DNA of 64,000 nt from Abelmoschus esculentus. Taxonomy: Eukaryota > Streptophyta > Magnoliopsida > Malvales > Malvaceae. The notes under the pieces are model-generated. The model saw only the letters and a list, made by a program, of their open reading frames with translations. It was not told where the DNA came from and ran no database searches. The stretch is taken from contig JAUCBN010000025.1 in the NCBI GenBank assembly GCA_035048815.1, positions 7,092,501-7,156,500 on the forward strand, written 5' to 3'. The position numbers and the translations under genes were made by a program. Of this stretch, positions 9,906-22,708 are shown one piece after another. Positions within the stretch are counted from its first letter, which is position 1. Each line of letters opens with the position of its first letter.

Positions 9906-12900
9906 TGATATGCTCCAACTCTCCAAAGATGCTAGTAGAGAAAAGCTTTGATTGCCCGGACCTTAGAATGCAAGCAAACCTTGTATCACGCTTGTTTCCT
10001 GAACAAAAAAAATGTTAAAAAGATGATGGAAATAAGATAAGGATGATTTAATAAGAGGTTATGGTGTGGGGTATTGTTTAGACGAAAAGGAAGATGTTTT
10101 GATGAAGGGAATGCGTGGAGATGTTGATGGTTGATTAGACAAGAACATGGATGTGTTTAAGTGAAGTAAATGATATGGAAGGATAAGTTAAGGGTTGGTG
10201 AACAAAGGTGGACAAAATGGAAGATGGATGGTGTTTATGTGATGCTGGAATGATAGTATTCAAAGTGGTAAAGGTTGAACTTATGTTATAGGAACATAAA
10301 CCCAATCTAGTTGCAACTCTGAGGGTGGTAGATGCACTTAGACCTCATGGAAATGTAATTCCAGAAACCTAAAGTATAAAGGATGGAGGGTGACGCCATA
10401 AATCAAAGAGATGATTTGATAAGTCAATAAAGTTCTTAAAATAACAAGAATGAGAGATTAACTCACAAACTAAATAATCTGATTCAAAGTTGTCTATCAA
10501 ATGCCAAAATGGCTATATATTTATAGGAAATGAAAGGGTGTGGCCAAGGGACATTTCCCTTTGAAAAGGTGGCCGAATAGTGGCCTTGGTGCCTGTTCAA
10601 TTAGTGGTGTCTCCCTCTTTAACCGTTCGGTTGAATGGTGTCTCCTTCCAGTAATTGTTGTAACTTTTCGGTTTAAAATTCCAACCTGCACAGTCTTTAG
10701 TAAATTGGACATATCTCGAGTTTTCGATATCGGATTGATGCGATTCAATATGCGTTGGAAAGATAAAAGATAGAGGAACAACTTTCATGAAGACACCGAA
10801 GCTCAATTCTGTTAGAGTATGCCCAAAGACCAATCATATGATGATTGTAAGGATACTTATATTTACCAATTTTATTGAATAAAGGCATTGCCATTGTTGT
10901 TTTCAGATATATGTGTCAATGTATAACATAAACTGAGAAACAATAAGGTCCATATGATAATATATGTATTATTATTAAAAGATCCTTAGTCAAGTACTAT
11001 TATGGGTATGGACAATAATAATACACTTAAGACTAACATGTGATTAATTGATGACAATGAGTTGTCATTGACATAGAGATGCCAGAATTAATACAAGAAT
11101 ATATTAGTAGAGAATAATATATTGGATTGACCCACTATGTGTATATATCTTGGATTATTATGTAACGGTCACGATATTGCTCATAGTGACAACTATATGT
11201 ATGATCCTTAGACTTGAGATTATTACTATCTAAACATATGTTGTTTTATGTTTTGATGCAGTTAAACGTGTCTCGTAATTAGTTACACTATAAAGACTGA
11301 CATTGGACATATTACAATGTATGTAGTGAGATGTGAATGATCATTATAGGATTTGTCCTTCCTACATACTAGGAAAATATATCAAAGGCCACTTGATTGA
11401 GTGAGACTAGAAATGCATGGCCATGCTTGAATACGTTGATATGAGATATCACAAATTATTCATTAAAAGTAGTCCACTGTAGATATCAAGAAACATTAAA
11501 ATAGGCTATACAAGTGTGACTATTCCAAGACTTGTGCCTATTAAAGATATAAAAGGACAAAAGGATATAATACATTAAAAGACTTGGTCACGGACATGAT
11601 ACAACGAATCATGATCTCTTGTGACTTAGATGACAATGATATATTGCTAGTGTCACTCATTGTTTGTAATATTTGAAATGTTCTAATATTATTACTAACG
11701 TTACAATGAGCCTACAGGGTCACACCCAATGGTTGAAAAGGAGCAAAAAATATATATATAAGTATAAGTAGATTTTATTTAATCCCGAATTTTAAATAAA
11801 GGATATAATTAAAGTAATTATATCTCTTTTAAATTCGAATTAAATATAGATTCCAAAATTTAAAGAAATAATTAAAGTAATTATTTCCTATAAACAAATT
11901 CAGAATCAAACTCTTTTACCTAGGGTTACACCTATGTAAAGGATCTTATGGTCTAGCGGCCACAATAGAGAATTCTGAATTCCCAAACCCTAAAATCACG
12001 AAAAATAGTTTTTTGAGATTTGCTCTGTCAATTGGGTGAACTGAGTAGAGGCCGAGACGATATTCGTGGAGGCTAAAGATTCGATTGTTGAACGATCGTA
12101 ACTGTAGCAGATCTCGTTGTTGTTGTTTTTGTTTATCAAGGAACCTAATGTAAGTAATCGCATCTCTTCCTCCCAATTTCGGATTAAACGTACATGGATC
12201 ACTAGAAAGACCGTCGTAATTTTGTTCCGCTACGCCATGGGGTTTGCCGGTGGTACCAACAAATTCTACTTATATCCTACTCGAAATTGGCACACAAGTG
12301 GACCATCATGAATTTGCCCAATGAAGAGTGCTATATCTTTGTTTTGGCGCTCGAAACATGTTTCCCTTCATGGTTGGTCGGTTGTGTCTCTTGGAGAGAG
12401 AACATGTCCTTCCATGGTTGAGCTGAAGGTTGTAGGGTGAGCTAAGATGAGCTGGATGAACTAAGGTTGAGCTGGGTTGAGCTGAGCTAACTAGCTGATT
12501 TAGCTAGCTGAAAGTTCACCATCTTTGAGTGATGATTTGAGCTGAACGGCTAACCCTCTAGTTGAGTGAACTGATCCTTAGGGCCATAATACTCTCCTTA
12601 ATCCATAAGAGTGTGTAGGAGCTGATCCGAATCCAATATGGATGGAAATTCACCATTTGTCGATTTGAGCTTAATTTGGATTCGTGAGCTGGAACAAAGC
12701 TAACATCCACTTCATTGTGCTTCCTAGGAGTGTTTGGTACATTTTGGTGTTTATAGGAAACTGGTAAGTGTCTCAAACAATGATTCTTTGTTTTGAGCTC
12801 AAATGGTGCATTTGAGCTAAAACGGAGCTAGCCGATAGTCCCTTAAGCTGTGTTTAACATAACTTGCAAAGAAACAACTTAAGCTAATAAGTATGATGTT

Positions 12901-13141
12901 ACTAAACATGTGTTGAATATTAATTATGCATAATATAAGCTAAATAAAGCTGTGGTTCAATACTAATTACTAAGTTATCAATAGTAATATAAGGAAATAA
13001 ACATTATAGGTATATAATATGAGATAGCAAGTGAGTTTAGCACATGAATTGAGTAAATAAAGAGTATTAAGTAGAACTCCTAGATTGGAATTATGTGACT
13101 TAAGGTATGGGAAGAAACTAAGGTAGGGCGTGCACATATCA
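9906..13141 (-). repeat. LTR of element C1 (split by copia solo LTR)
   Basis: TGATATG ... CATATCA ends. Without the insert and one copy of its 5-bp duplication it is about 1.78 kb, matching the 1766-bp solo LTRs at 31765-33530 and 56183-57948. It carries a minus-strand CTATAAATA promoter element near 10512-10525, a dense AGCT/GAGCTGA tract (12420-12560), and the conserved CTCGAG ... CGATATCGGATTGATGCG block (10710-10750) shared with all superfamily-2 LTRs. Confidence 0.8.
10810..12261 (+). mobile_element. Copia-like solo LTR with 5-bp target-site duplication
   Basis: 1452 bp starting TGTTAGAGTATGCCC and ending TGGTACCAACA, flanked by AATTC at 10805-10809 and 12262-12266. The uninterrupted site, one AATTC, is seen in the related LTR at about 32664-32670. 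The 3' part (TTCCGCTACGCCATGG ... CCAACA) resembles Ty1/copia LTR ends as I remember them. No internal region, so this is the product of LTR-LTR recombination. Confidence 0.85.
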
Positions 13142-14289
13142 GGCTGCTAGACCCAAAGATCCCTTATATATATGTGTAACCCTAGGTATAAGAGTTTTAT
13201 TTCGAATTTGTTTGGGAAATAATTACTTTAATTATTTCCTTAAACTTTAGGATATATATTTAATCCGACTTTGAAAAGGAATACAATTACTTTAATTATA
13301 TCCTTTTTATTAAATTCAAGATTAAATATAATCTACTTATACATATATATTTGTTGCTCATTTTCAACTATTGGGTGTGACCTTGTAGGCTCATTGTAAC
13401 GTTAGTAATAATATTAGAATAATTCCAATATTACAAACAATGAGTGATATCTAGCAATATATCATTGTCATCTAAGTTACAAGAGATCATGATTCAATGT
13501 AGCATGTCCGTGACCAACTCTCTCAATGTATTGTATCTTTTTGTCCTTTTATATCTTGAATAGGAACAAGTCTTGGAATAGTCACACTTGTATAGCCTAT
13601 TTTAATGTTTCATGATATCTACAGTGGACTACTTTTAATGAATAATTTGTGATATCTCATATTAACGTATTCAAGCATGGTCATGCATTTCTAGTCTCAC
13701 TCAATCAAGTGGCCTTTGATATATTTTCCTATTGTATAGGAAGGAAAAATCCTATCTCGATCATTCACATCTCACTACATACATTGTAATATGTCCAATG
13801 TCAGTTTTTATAGTGAACTAATTACGATACACGTTTAACTACATCAAAATATAAAACAATATATGTTGAGATAGTAATAATCTCAAGTCTAAGGATTACA
13901 CATATAGTTGTCACTATGAGCAATATCATGACCGTCACATAATAATCCAAGACATATGCTCATAGCGGGTCAATCCAATATATTATTCTCTATTAATATA
14001 TTCATGTATTAATTCTGACATCTCTATGTCAATGACAACTCATTGTCATCAATTAATCACATGTTAGTCTTAAGAGTATTATTATTGTCCATACCCATAA
14101 TAATACTTGATTAAGGATGTTTTAATAATAATACATATATTATTATATGGACCTTATTGTTTCTCAATTTATGTTATACATTGACACATATATCTGAAAA
14201 CAAAAATGATAATCCCTTTATTCAATAAAATTGGTAAATAAAAGTATCCTTACAATCATCATATTTTGGTCTTTGAGCATACTCTAACA
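13142..14289 (-). mobile_element. Truncated copia-like LTR, inverted relative to 10810-12261
   Basis: About 1150 bp reverse-complementary to the 5' part of the 10810-12261 LTR. Its terminal ACTCTAACA at 14281-14289 is the reverse of TGTTAGAGT. The LTR 3' end (about 300 bp) is missing, cut where C1 begins. On the right it abuts satellite A exactly at the LTR terminus. Confidence 0.8.
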
Positions 14290-17200
14290 GTAAAAAGCTA
14301 GAAATTTGAGATTAAGTTGTATAATTTTGTTCAAAAGCCCATAATTAACTATTTTAACTCTTAAAATTTGATTTAAAATCATTTGTTTCTCGTTTTTTTG
14401 GGAATAAAACTATTTGAATTCATAAAATTTAATTTAATATAATTTTGCAATTGTTTTATTGGGATTAAAACCTGCTTGTCTAAATGTCTTTATAGTGATC
14501 CAATTCAAACTTTAACATAGTAAAAAGCTGAAAACTGAGATTATGTTGTACAATTAGGTTCAAAAATACATAATTAACTATTTTAACGCATAAAATTTAA
14601 TTTAATATCATTTTTCGGTCATTTTATAGGGCTTTATAGTGAACCCTTTCGAATTTTAATCAAGTAAAACGTTCATGTCTAAATGTGCTTTATAGAGAAG
14701 TCGTTAGAATTTTAACCGAGTAAAAGGTTGAAAATAGAGATTATGTTGTATAATTAGGTTCACAAGTCCATAATAAACTATTTGAACTCATAAAATTTGA
14801 TTTAATATCATTTTTTATCGTTTTGATGGGATTAAAACGTGCATGTCTAAATTGGCTTTATAGAGAATCCGTTCTAATTTTAACAAGGAAAGAAGCTGAA
14901 AAATTGAGATTATGTTGTATAATTAGTTTCAAAATTTCATAATTAACTATTTGAACTCATAAAATTTTATTTAATATCATTTTGTGGTCTTTTTATTGGG
15001 ATTAAAACGTGCAAGTCTAAATGTGCTTTATAGTGAACATGGTCAAATTTTAACCTAGTAAAAAGCTAGAAATTTGAGATTAAGTTGTATAATTTTGGTC
15101 AAAAATCCATAATTAACTATTTTAACTCTTAAAATTTGATTTAAAATCATTTGGTTGTCGTTTTTTTGTGATTAAAATGTACATGTCTAAATGGGCTTTA
15201 TAGAGAATTCGTTCTAATTTTAACCGAAAAAAAAACTAAAAAATTGAGATTATGTTTATAATTAGGTTCAAAAGTTCAAAATTTACTATTTGAACTCATA
15301 AAATTTGATTTAATGTCATTTTGTGATCGTTTTATTAGGATTAAAACGTGCAAGTCTAAATGTGCTTTATCGTGAACCTATTCGAATTTTAACAGAGTAA
15401 AAAGCTAGAAATTTGAATTTCAGATATATAATTTTGATCAAAAGCCCATAACAAACTATTTTAACTCAAAAAATTTTATTTAATATCATTTTGTTGTGGT
15501 TTTGTTGGAATTAAAACGTGCATGTTAAATTGTGCTTTATAGAGAAGTCGTTCGAATTTTAACTGACTAAAAAGCTAAAAAATTGATATTATATTGTATA
15601 ACTAGGTTCAAAAGTCCATAATAAACTATTTGAACTCAATAAATTTGAATTAATATCATTTGATTTTCGTTTTTTTGGGATTAAAACATACATATCTAAA
15701 TGGGCTTTAAAAAGAAGCCGTTCGAATTTTAACTGAGTAAAAAGCTAAAAAATTGAAATTATGTTGTATAATTAGGTTCAAAATTAGGTAATTAACTATT
15801 TGAAATCAAAAATTTGATTTTATATATTTTTTGGTCATTTTATTGGGATTAAAACGTGAATGTCTAATGGGCTTTATGGTGAACCCCTTCGAATTTTAAT
15901 AGAGTAAAAAGCTAGAAATTTGAGATTAAGCAGTATAATTTTGTTCAAAATCCCATAATTAACTATTTTAACACTTAAAATTTCATTTAAAATCATTTGG
16001 TCGTCGTTTTGTTGGGATTACAACGTGCATGTCTAAATTTTCATTATAGAGAAGCTTTTCGAATTTTAACAGAGTAAAAAGATGAAAAATTAAGCTTATG
16101 TTGTATAATTAGGTTCAAAAGTCCATAATTAACTATTTGAACTCATAAAATTTTATTTAATATCTTTTTTCGATTGTTTTATTTGGATTAAAACGTGCAT
16201 GTGTAAATCGGCTTTATAGTGAACCCGTTCGAATTTTAACCATATAAAAAGCTAGAAATTTGTGATTAAGCAGTATAATTTTGTTCAAAAGGCCGTAATT
16301 AACTATTTTAACTCTTAAAATTTAAATTAAAATCTTTTGGTTTTCGTTTTTTGGGATTAAAATTTAGATTATATTGTATAATTAGGTTCAAAATTCCATA
16401 ATTAACTAGTTGAACTCATAAAATTTGATTTAATATCATTTTGCGGTCGTTTTATTGGGATTAAAACGTGCATGTCTAAATGGACTTTATCGTAAACCCG
16501 TTCGAATTTTAATTGAGTAAAAACTTAGAAAATAGAGATTAAGCTGTATTAATTTGTTCAAAAGCCCAAAATGAACTATTTGAAATCTTAGAATTTGATT
16601 TAAAATCATTTGGTTGTCGTTTTATTGGGATTAAAACGTGCATATCTAAATGTGCTTTATAGTAAACCTTTTGAATTGTAACCAAGTAAAAAGCTAGAAA
16701 TTTAAGATTAGGTGTATAATTTTGTTTAAAAGCCCATAATTAACTATTTTAACTCTTAAAATTTTATTTAAAATCATTCGTTTGTTCTTCTTTTGGGATT
16801 AAAACGTGCATGTCTAAATGGGTTTTATAGAGAAGACATTCGAATTTTAACAGAGTAAAAAGCTCCAAAATTGATATTATGTTGTAGAATTAGGTTTAAA
16901 TGTCCATAATTAACTATTTGAACTCATAAATTTTGATATAATATCATTTTGCGGTCGTGTTATTGGAATTAAAACATGCAAGTCTAAAAGGGCTTTTTAG
17001 TGAACCAGTTCGAATTTTAACCGTGTAAAAAGCTAGAAATTTGAGAATAAACTGTATAATTTTGTTCAAAAGCCTTAATAAACTATTTGCACTTATAAAA
17101 TTTGATTTAATATCATTTTGTTTTTGTTTTGTTCTGATTAAAACGTGCATATCTTAAGAGGCTTTATAGAGTATCCGTTCGAATTTTAACAGAGTAAAAA

Positions 17201-20200
17201 GCTAAATAATTGAGATTATGTTGTATAATTAGGATCAAAAGTCCATAGTTAAATATTTCAACTCATAAAATTTGATTTAATAACATTTTTCGGTCGTTTT
17301 ATTATGATTAAAACGTGTAACTCTAAAGAGGCTTTATAGTGATCCGTTCGAATTTTAATCGAGTAAAAAGCTAGAAATTTGAGATGAAGCTTTATAATTT
17401 TTTTGAAAATCCTCATAAAATTTTATTAATATCATTTGGTTGTCCTTTTGTTGTGATTAAAATGTGCATATCTAAATGTTCTTTATAGAGAAGCTGTTCG
17501 AATTTTAACATGGTAAAAAGCTGAAAAATTGAGATTATGTTGTATAATTAGGTTAAAAAGTCCATAATTAACTATTTGAACTCATAAAATTTAATTTAAT
17601 ATCATTTTGCGATTGTTTTATTGGGATTAAAACCTGCTTGTCTAAGTGTCTTTATAGTGATCCCGTTCAAATTTTAACAGAGTAAAAAGCTGAAAAACTG
17701 AGATTATGTTGTATAATTAGGTTAAAAAATCCATAATTAACTATTTGAACTCATAAAATTTGATGTAATATCATTTTCGTTCATTTTATTGGGCTTTATA
17801 ATGAACCCTTTCGAATTTTAACCGAGTAAAACGTGCATGTCTAAATGTGCTTTATAGAGAAGTCGTTAGAATTTTAACCGAGTAAAAGGTTGAAAATAGA
17901 GATTATGTTGTATAATTAGGTTCACAAGTCCACAATAAACTATTTGAACTCATAAAATTTGATTTAATATCATTTGTTTATCGTTTTGATGGGATTAAAA
18001 CGTGCATGTCTAAATTGGCTTTATAGAGAATCCGTTCTAATTTTAACAAGGAAAGAAGCTAAAAAATTGAGATTATGTTGTATAATTAGTTTCAAAATTT
18101 CATAATTAACTATTTGAACTCATAAAATTTTATTTAATATCATTTTGTGATCTTTTTATTGGTATTAAAACGTGCAAGTCTAAATGTGCTTTATAGTGAA
18201 CCTAGTCAAATATTAACCTAGTAAAAAGCTAGAAATTTGAGATTAAGTTGTACAATTTTGGTCAAAAATCCATAATTAACTATTTTAACTCTTAAAATTT
18301 GATTTAAAATCATTCGGTTGTCGTTTTGTTGTGATTAAAATGTAAATGTCTAAATGGTCTTTATAGAGAATTCGTTCTAATTTTAACCGAGAAAAAAAAC
18401 TAAAAAATTGAGATTATATTTTATAATTATGTTCAAAAGTCCATAATTTACTATTTGAACTCATAAAATTTTATTTAATGTCATTTTACGGTTGATTTAT
18501 TGGGATTAAAATGTACAAGTCTAAATGTGCTTTATCGTGAACCTATTCGAATTTTAACAGAGTAAAAAGGTAGAAATTTGAAATTATGCTATATAATTTT
18601 GATCAAAAACCCATAACAAACTATTTTAACTCAAAATTTTATTTAATATCATTTTGTTGTCGTTTTGTTGGAATTAAAACGTGCATGTCAAATTGTGCTT
18701 TATAGAGAAGTCGTTTGAATTTTAACTGACGAAAAAGCTGAAAAATTGATATTATGTTGTATAACTAGGTTCAAAAGTCCATGTAAACTATTTGAGCTCA
18801 ATAAATTTGAATTAATATCATTTGATTTTCGTTTTGTTGGGATTAAAACATACATATCTAAATGGGCCTTAAAAAGAAGTCGTTCGAATTTTAACCTAGT
18901 AAAAAGCTGAAAATTTGAGATTATGTTGAATAATTACATTAAGAAGTCCATAATTTACTATTTGAACTCATAAAATTTGATTTAATATCATTTTGCGATC
19001 GTTTATTGGGATTAAATCGTGCATATTTAAATCGGCTTGATAGAGAATCCATTTTAATTTTAATTGAGAAAAAAGTTGAAAATTGAGATTTTGCTCTGTA
19101 ATTAGGTTCAAAATTCCATAATTAAATATTTGAAATCATTAAATTTGCTTTAATATCATTTTGTGGCCATTTTGTTGGTATTAAAACGTGTCAGTCTTAA
19201 TGGGCTTTATAGTGAACCCGTTCAAATTTTAACCGAGTAAAAAGCTAGAAATTTTAGATTAAGTTGTATAATTTTGTTAAAAAGCCCATAATAAACTATT
19301 TTAACTCTTAAAATTTGAACTAAAATCATTTGGTTGTCGTGTTTTTGGGACTAAAACGTTCGTATCTAAATGTGCTTTATAGAGAAGCCATTCGAATTTT
19401 AATAGAGTAAAAAGCTGAAAAATTGAGATTATGTTGTTTAATTAGGTTCAAATGTCCATAATAAACTATTTGAACTCATAAAATTTGACCTAATATCATT
19501 TGTTTTTCATTTTGTTGGGATTAAAACGTGCATGTCTAAATGGGCTTTATAAAGAACCCGTTCGAATGTTAACCGAGTAAAAAACTTAAAATTGTGATTA
19601 TGTTGTATAATTAAGTTCAAAAGTCCATAATTAAATATGTAAACTCATAAAATTTGATTTAATATCATTTTACGGTCGCTTTATTGGGATTAAAACATGT
19701 AACTCTAGATGGGCTTTATAGTGAAGTGGTTAGAATTTTAAACGTGTAAAAAGAAAAAAAATTGAGATTAAGATGTATAATTTTGTTCAAAAGTCCATAA
19801 TAAACTATTTCAACTCATAAAATTTTATTTAATATCGTTTGGTTGTCGTTTTGTTGAGATTAAAATGTGCATATCTTAAGAGGCTTTATAGGGTATTCGT
19901 TCGAATTTTAACCGAGTAAAAAGTTGAAAAATTAAGATTATATTGTATAATTAGGTTGAAAAGTCCATAATTAACAATTTGAACTCATAAAGTTTGATTT
20001 AATATCATTTTGCGGTCGTTTTATTGGGATTAAAACGTGTAACTCTAAATGGTCTTTATAGGGATCCCTTTCGAATTTTAATCGAGTAAAAAGATAGAAA
20101 TTTGTTATTAAGCTTTATATATTTTTTTTCAAAAGCCCATAATAAACTATTTAAACTTATAAAATTTTATTTAATATCATTTGGTTGTCGTTTTGTTGGG

Positions 20201-21820
20201 ATTAAAACGTGCATATCTAAATATGCTTTATAGAGAAGTCGTTCTAATTTTAACAAAGTAAAAAGCTGAAAAATTGAGATTATGTTGTATAATTAGGTTC
20301 AAAGCTCCATAATTAAATATTAGAACTCATAAAATTTTATTTAATATCATTTTGCGATCGTTTTATTGGATTAAAAGTGCATGTTTAAATGAGCTTTATA
20401 GTAAACTCGTTCGAATTTTAACATAGTAAAAAGCTAGAAATTTGATACTAGGTTGTATAATTTTGTTTTCAAATGCAAATATTTAACTATTTTAAATCTT
20501 AAAATTTGATTTAAAATCATTTATTTTTCGTTTTGTTGGGATTAAAACGTGTATATCATTTTAAATCTCTAAATGGGCTTTATAGAGAATCCGTTCTAAT
20601 TTTAACTGAGAAAAAAGCTGAAAAATTTGAGATTATGTCGTACAATTAGGTTCAAAAGTCCATAATTAACTATTTGAAATCATAAAATTTGATTTAATAT
20701 CATTTTATGATAGTTTAATTGGGATTAAAACGTGCATGTCAAAATGGGCTTTATAGTGAACCCGTTCGAATTTTAACAAAGTTAAAAGCTAGAAATTTGA
20801 GATTAAGCAGTATAATTTTGTTCAAAAGCCCATATTTAACTATTTTAACACTTAAAATTTGATTTGAAATCATTTGGTTGTTGTTTTGTAGGTATTAAAA
20901 CATGCATGTCTAAATGGGCTTTATAGAGAATCCGTTCTAATTTTAACTGAGAAAAAAGCTGAAAAATTGACATTATGTTGTATAATTAGGTTTAAAAGTC
21001 CATAATTAACTATTTAAAATCATAAAATTTAATTTAATATCATTTTGCGGTCGTTTTATTGGGATTAAATCGTGCCATTCTAAATAGGATTAAAACGAAT
21101 TCATAAAAGGTGCATAATAACTATTTGAATTCATAAATTTTATTTAATATCATTTGGTTGTCGTTTTATTGGGATTAAAACGTGCATGTCTAAATGGGCT
21201 TTATAGAGAAGCCGTTATAATTTTAACTGAGTAAAAAGCTGAAAAAATGAGATTATGTTGTATAATTAGGTTCAAAAGTCCATAATAAACTATTTGAATT
21301 CATAAAATTTTATTTAATATCATTTTGCTGTTGTTTTACTGGGATTAAAACGTGCTTTATCATGAACCTATTCGAATTTTAACCGAGTAAAAAGCTAGAA
21401 ATTTGATATTAAGCTATATAATTTTGTTCAAAAGCCCATAATAAACTATTTTAACTCATAAAATTTTATTAAATATCATTTTGTTGTCGTTTTTTGGAAT
21501 TAAAATGTGCATGTCTAAATGTGCATACTAAACAATTTGAACTCATTAAATTTGATTTAATATCATTGTGTTGTTGTTTTCTTGGGATTTAAATGTGCAT
21601 ATCTAGATGGGATTTATAGAGATCCCGTTCTAATTTTAACCGAGAAAAAAACTAAAAATTGATATTATGTTGTATAATTAGGTTCAAAAGTCCATAATCA
21701 AATATTTGAACTCATAAAATTTGATTTAATATCATTTTGCGGTAATTTTATTGGGATTAAAACATGAAACTCTAAATGGGCTTCATAATGAACCAGTTCG
21801 AATTTTACACGTGTAAAAAG
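14290..21820 (+). repeat. Satellite A, about 169-bp AT-rich tandem array (about 44 units) with dimeric higher-order structure
   Basis: Unit starts measured at the TAAAAAGCT motif recur about every 168-170 bp (for example 14721, 14890, 15059, 15226, 15398). Two unit types tend to alternate: type 1 carries GCTAGAAATTTGAGATTAAG, TTTTGTTCAAAAGCCC and ATTTTAACTCTTAAA; type 2 carries GCTGAAAAATTGAGATTATG, TTAGGTTCAAAAGTCC and ATTTGAACTCATAAA. This gives a period near 338 bp. Partial and duplicated units occur (for example an extra 60 bp near 14400 and disorder around 21060-21360). No coding potential. Confidence 0.9.
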
Positions 21821-22708
21821 GTTTGCCCTAGGCCAAGCCTATATAAGACCTAGCCGTCCAAGGGAATAGGAGAGTCGATTCTTAGAGAGTTCACCCTAAG
21901 ACTCGTTGTTTTCTTTCTCTCAAATTATGTTCTAAGTTTTCTTAGGGTTTAGGTGAAGGTTGTCGAGTACTTGTGAGAGGAGATTTTACTTTATTCTTTG
22001 TTTCAATGCAATAAAAATATCAAGGTTTGCTTATCCTTTGCCATTCTTTGTTCTTGCATTCAAGCTCGGGAGAGAAGTTTGTAAGTAATCTATTTATCTA
22101 GACTCGGAGAGTTAGATTCACGAAAGGGATAAGTACGATATTTCAATCGCGAAATACTAACTCGGCCTAGGGATAGGTTAAGAGTTTCAGCGGCTAAAAG
22201 AAGTGTGAGATTGATTGGTGGTTATAATTGATTCACGCCGGGAGGTATCATCAAGGACTAGTCATCAACAGTACTTCGGCTTAGGGATAAGCGTAGTCAT
22301 CCAAGGACACTTTGCCGAACTTTGATAAAGTCTACCCAAGAGCAAGGGATTGCCGCGGCGGACAAGTATCGTTGTAGCCAAGGCAGTAAACTGCAGTACT
22401 GCTGAGGCAGTAATGTACAATTGCATTGGACAAAGACAAGTCAATCAAATCCACAATACAACACAACTGGATCCTGCCCTCTCTCTCTCAATCAGATCTC
22501 ATCCTTTTACTTAGTTTTCTTTATTTCAATTTATTTAGTATCATAAAAACCCAAATTACATGTGTCTTTATTTCTTTTACAGAGCAAGAAGACGAAGGAG
22601 GCATATTAAGTAGACCAATCTCTGTGGAGACGATACACGATTATACTGATCACTTTATTACTTGTGATGTGTCCACTTGCACCAATTGCGCACTTTTGAC
22701 ACGCAACA
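21821..22708 (+). repeat. Partial Athila-like LTR at the left edge of duplication copy 1
   Basis: Matches 48750-49638 base for base apart from a few substitutions and a 1-bp length difference, ending CGCAACA. The first roughly 430 bp of the LTR are missing; satellite A joins at AAAAAG/GTTTGCCC. TATATAAG is at 21840-21847 and an AATAAA near 22009. It shares variants and a roughly 40-bp block (about 22530-22580) with the LTR at 48318-49638 that the LTR at 41345-42622 lacks. Confidence 0.85.

Larger units (their letters stand above)
9520..13141 (-). mobile_element. Truncated minus-strand LTR retrotransposon C1: 5' LTR, primer-binding site and leader
   Basis: The LTR occupies 9906-13141, interrupted by a copia solo LTR at 10810-12261. 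Reading on the minus strand, the LTR ends in CATATCA at 9906 and is followed by TGGTAATCAGAGC (9903-9891), close to the tRNA-iMet-type primer-binding site TGGTATCAGAGC with one extra base. Non-coding leader follows to about 9520, including a pyrimidine-rich T/C tract at 9798-9842. The rest of the element is gone, replaced by the truncated gag of copy B. Confidence 0.75.

Noticed and set aside
11946..12311. Several overlapping short ORFs
   Set aside because: Non-coding copia LTR sequence; no domain.
14290..21820. Regular repeats suggesting a CRISPR array
   Set aside because: Units are about 169 bp, fully tandem, without unique spacers, in plant DNA; this is satellite.
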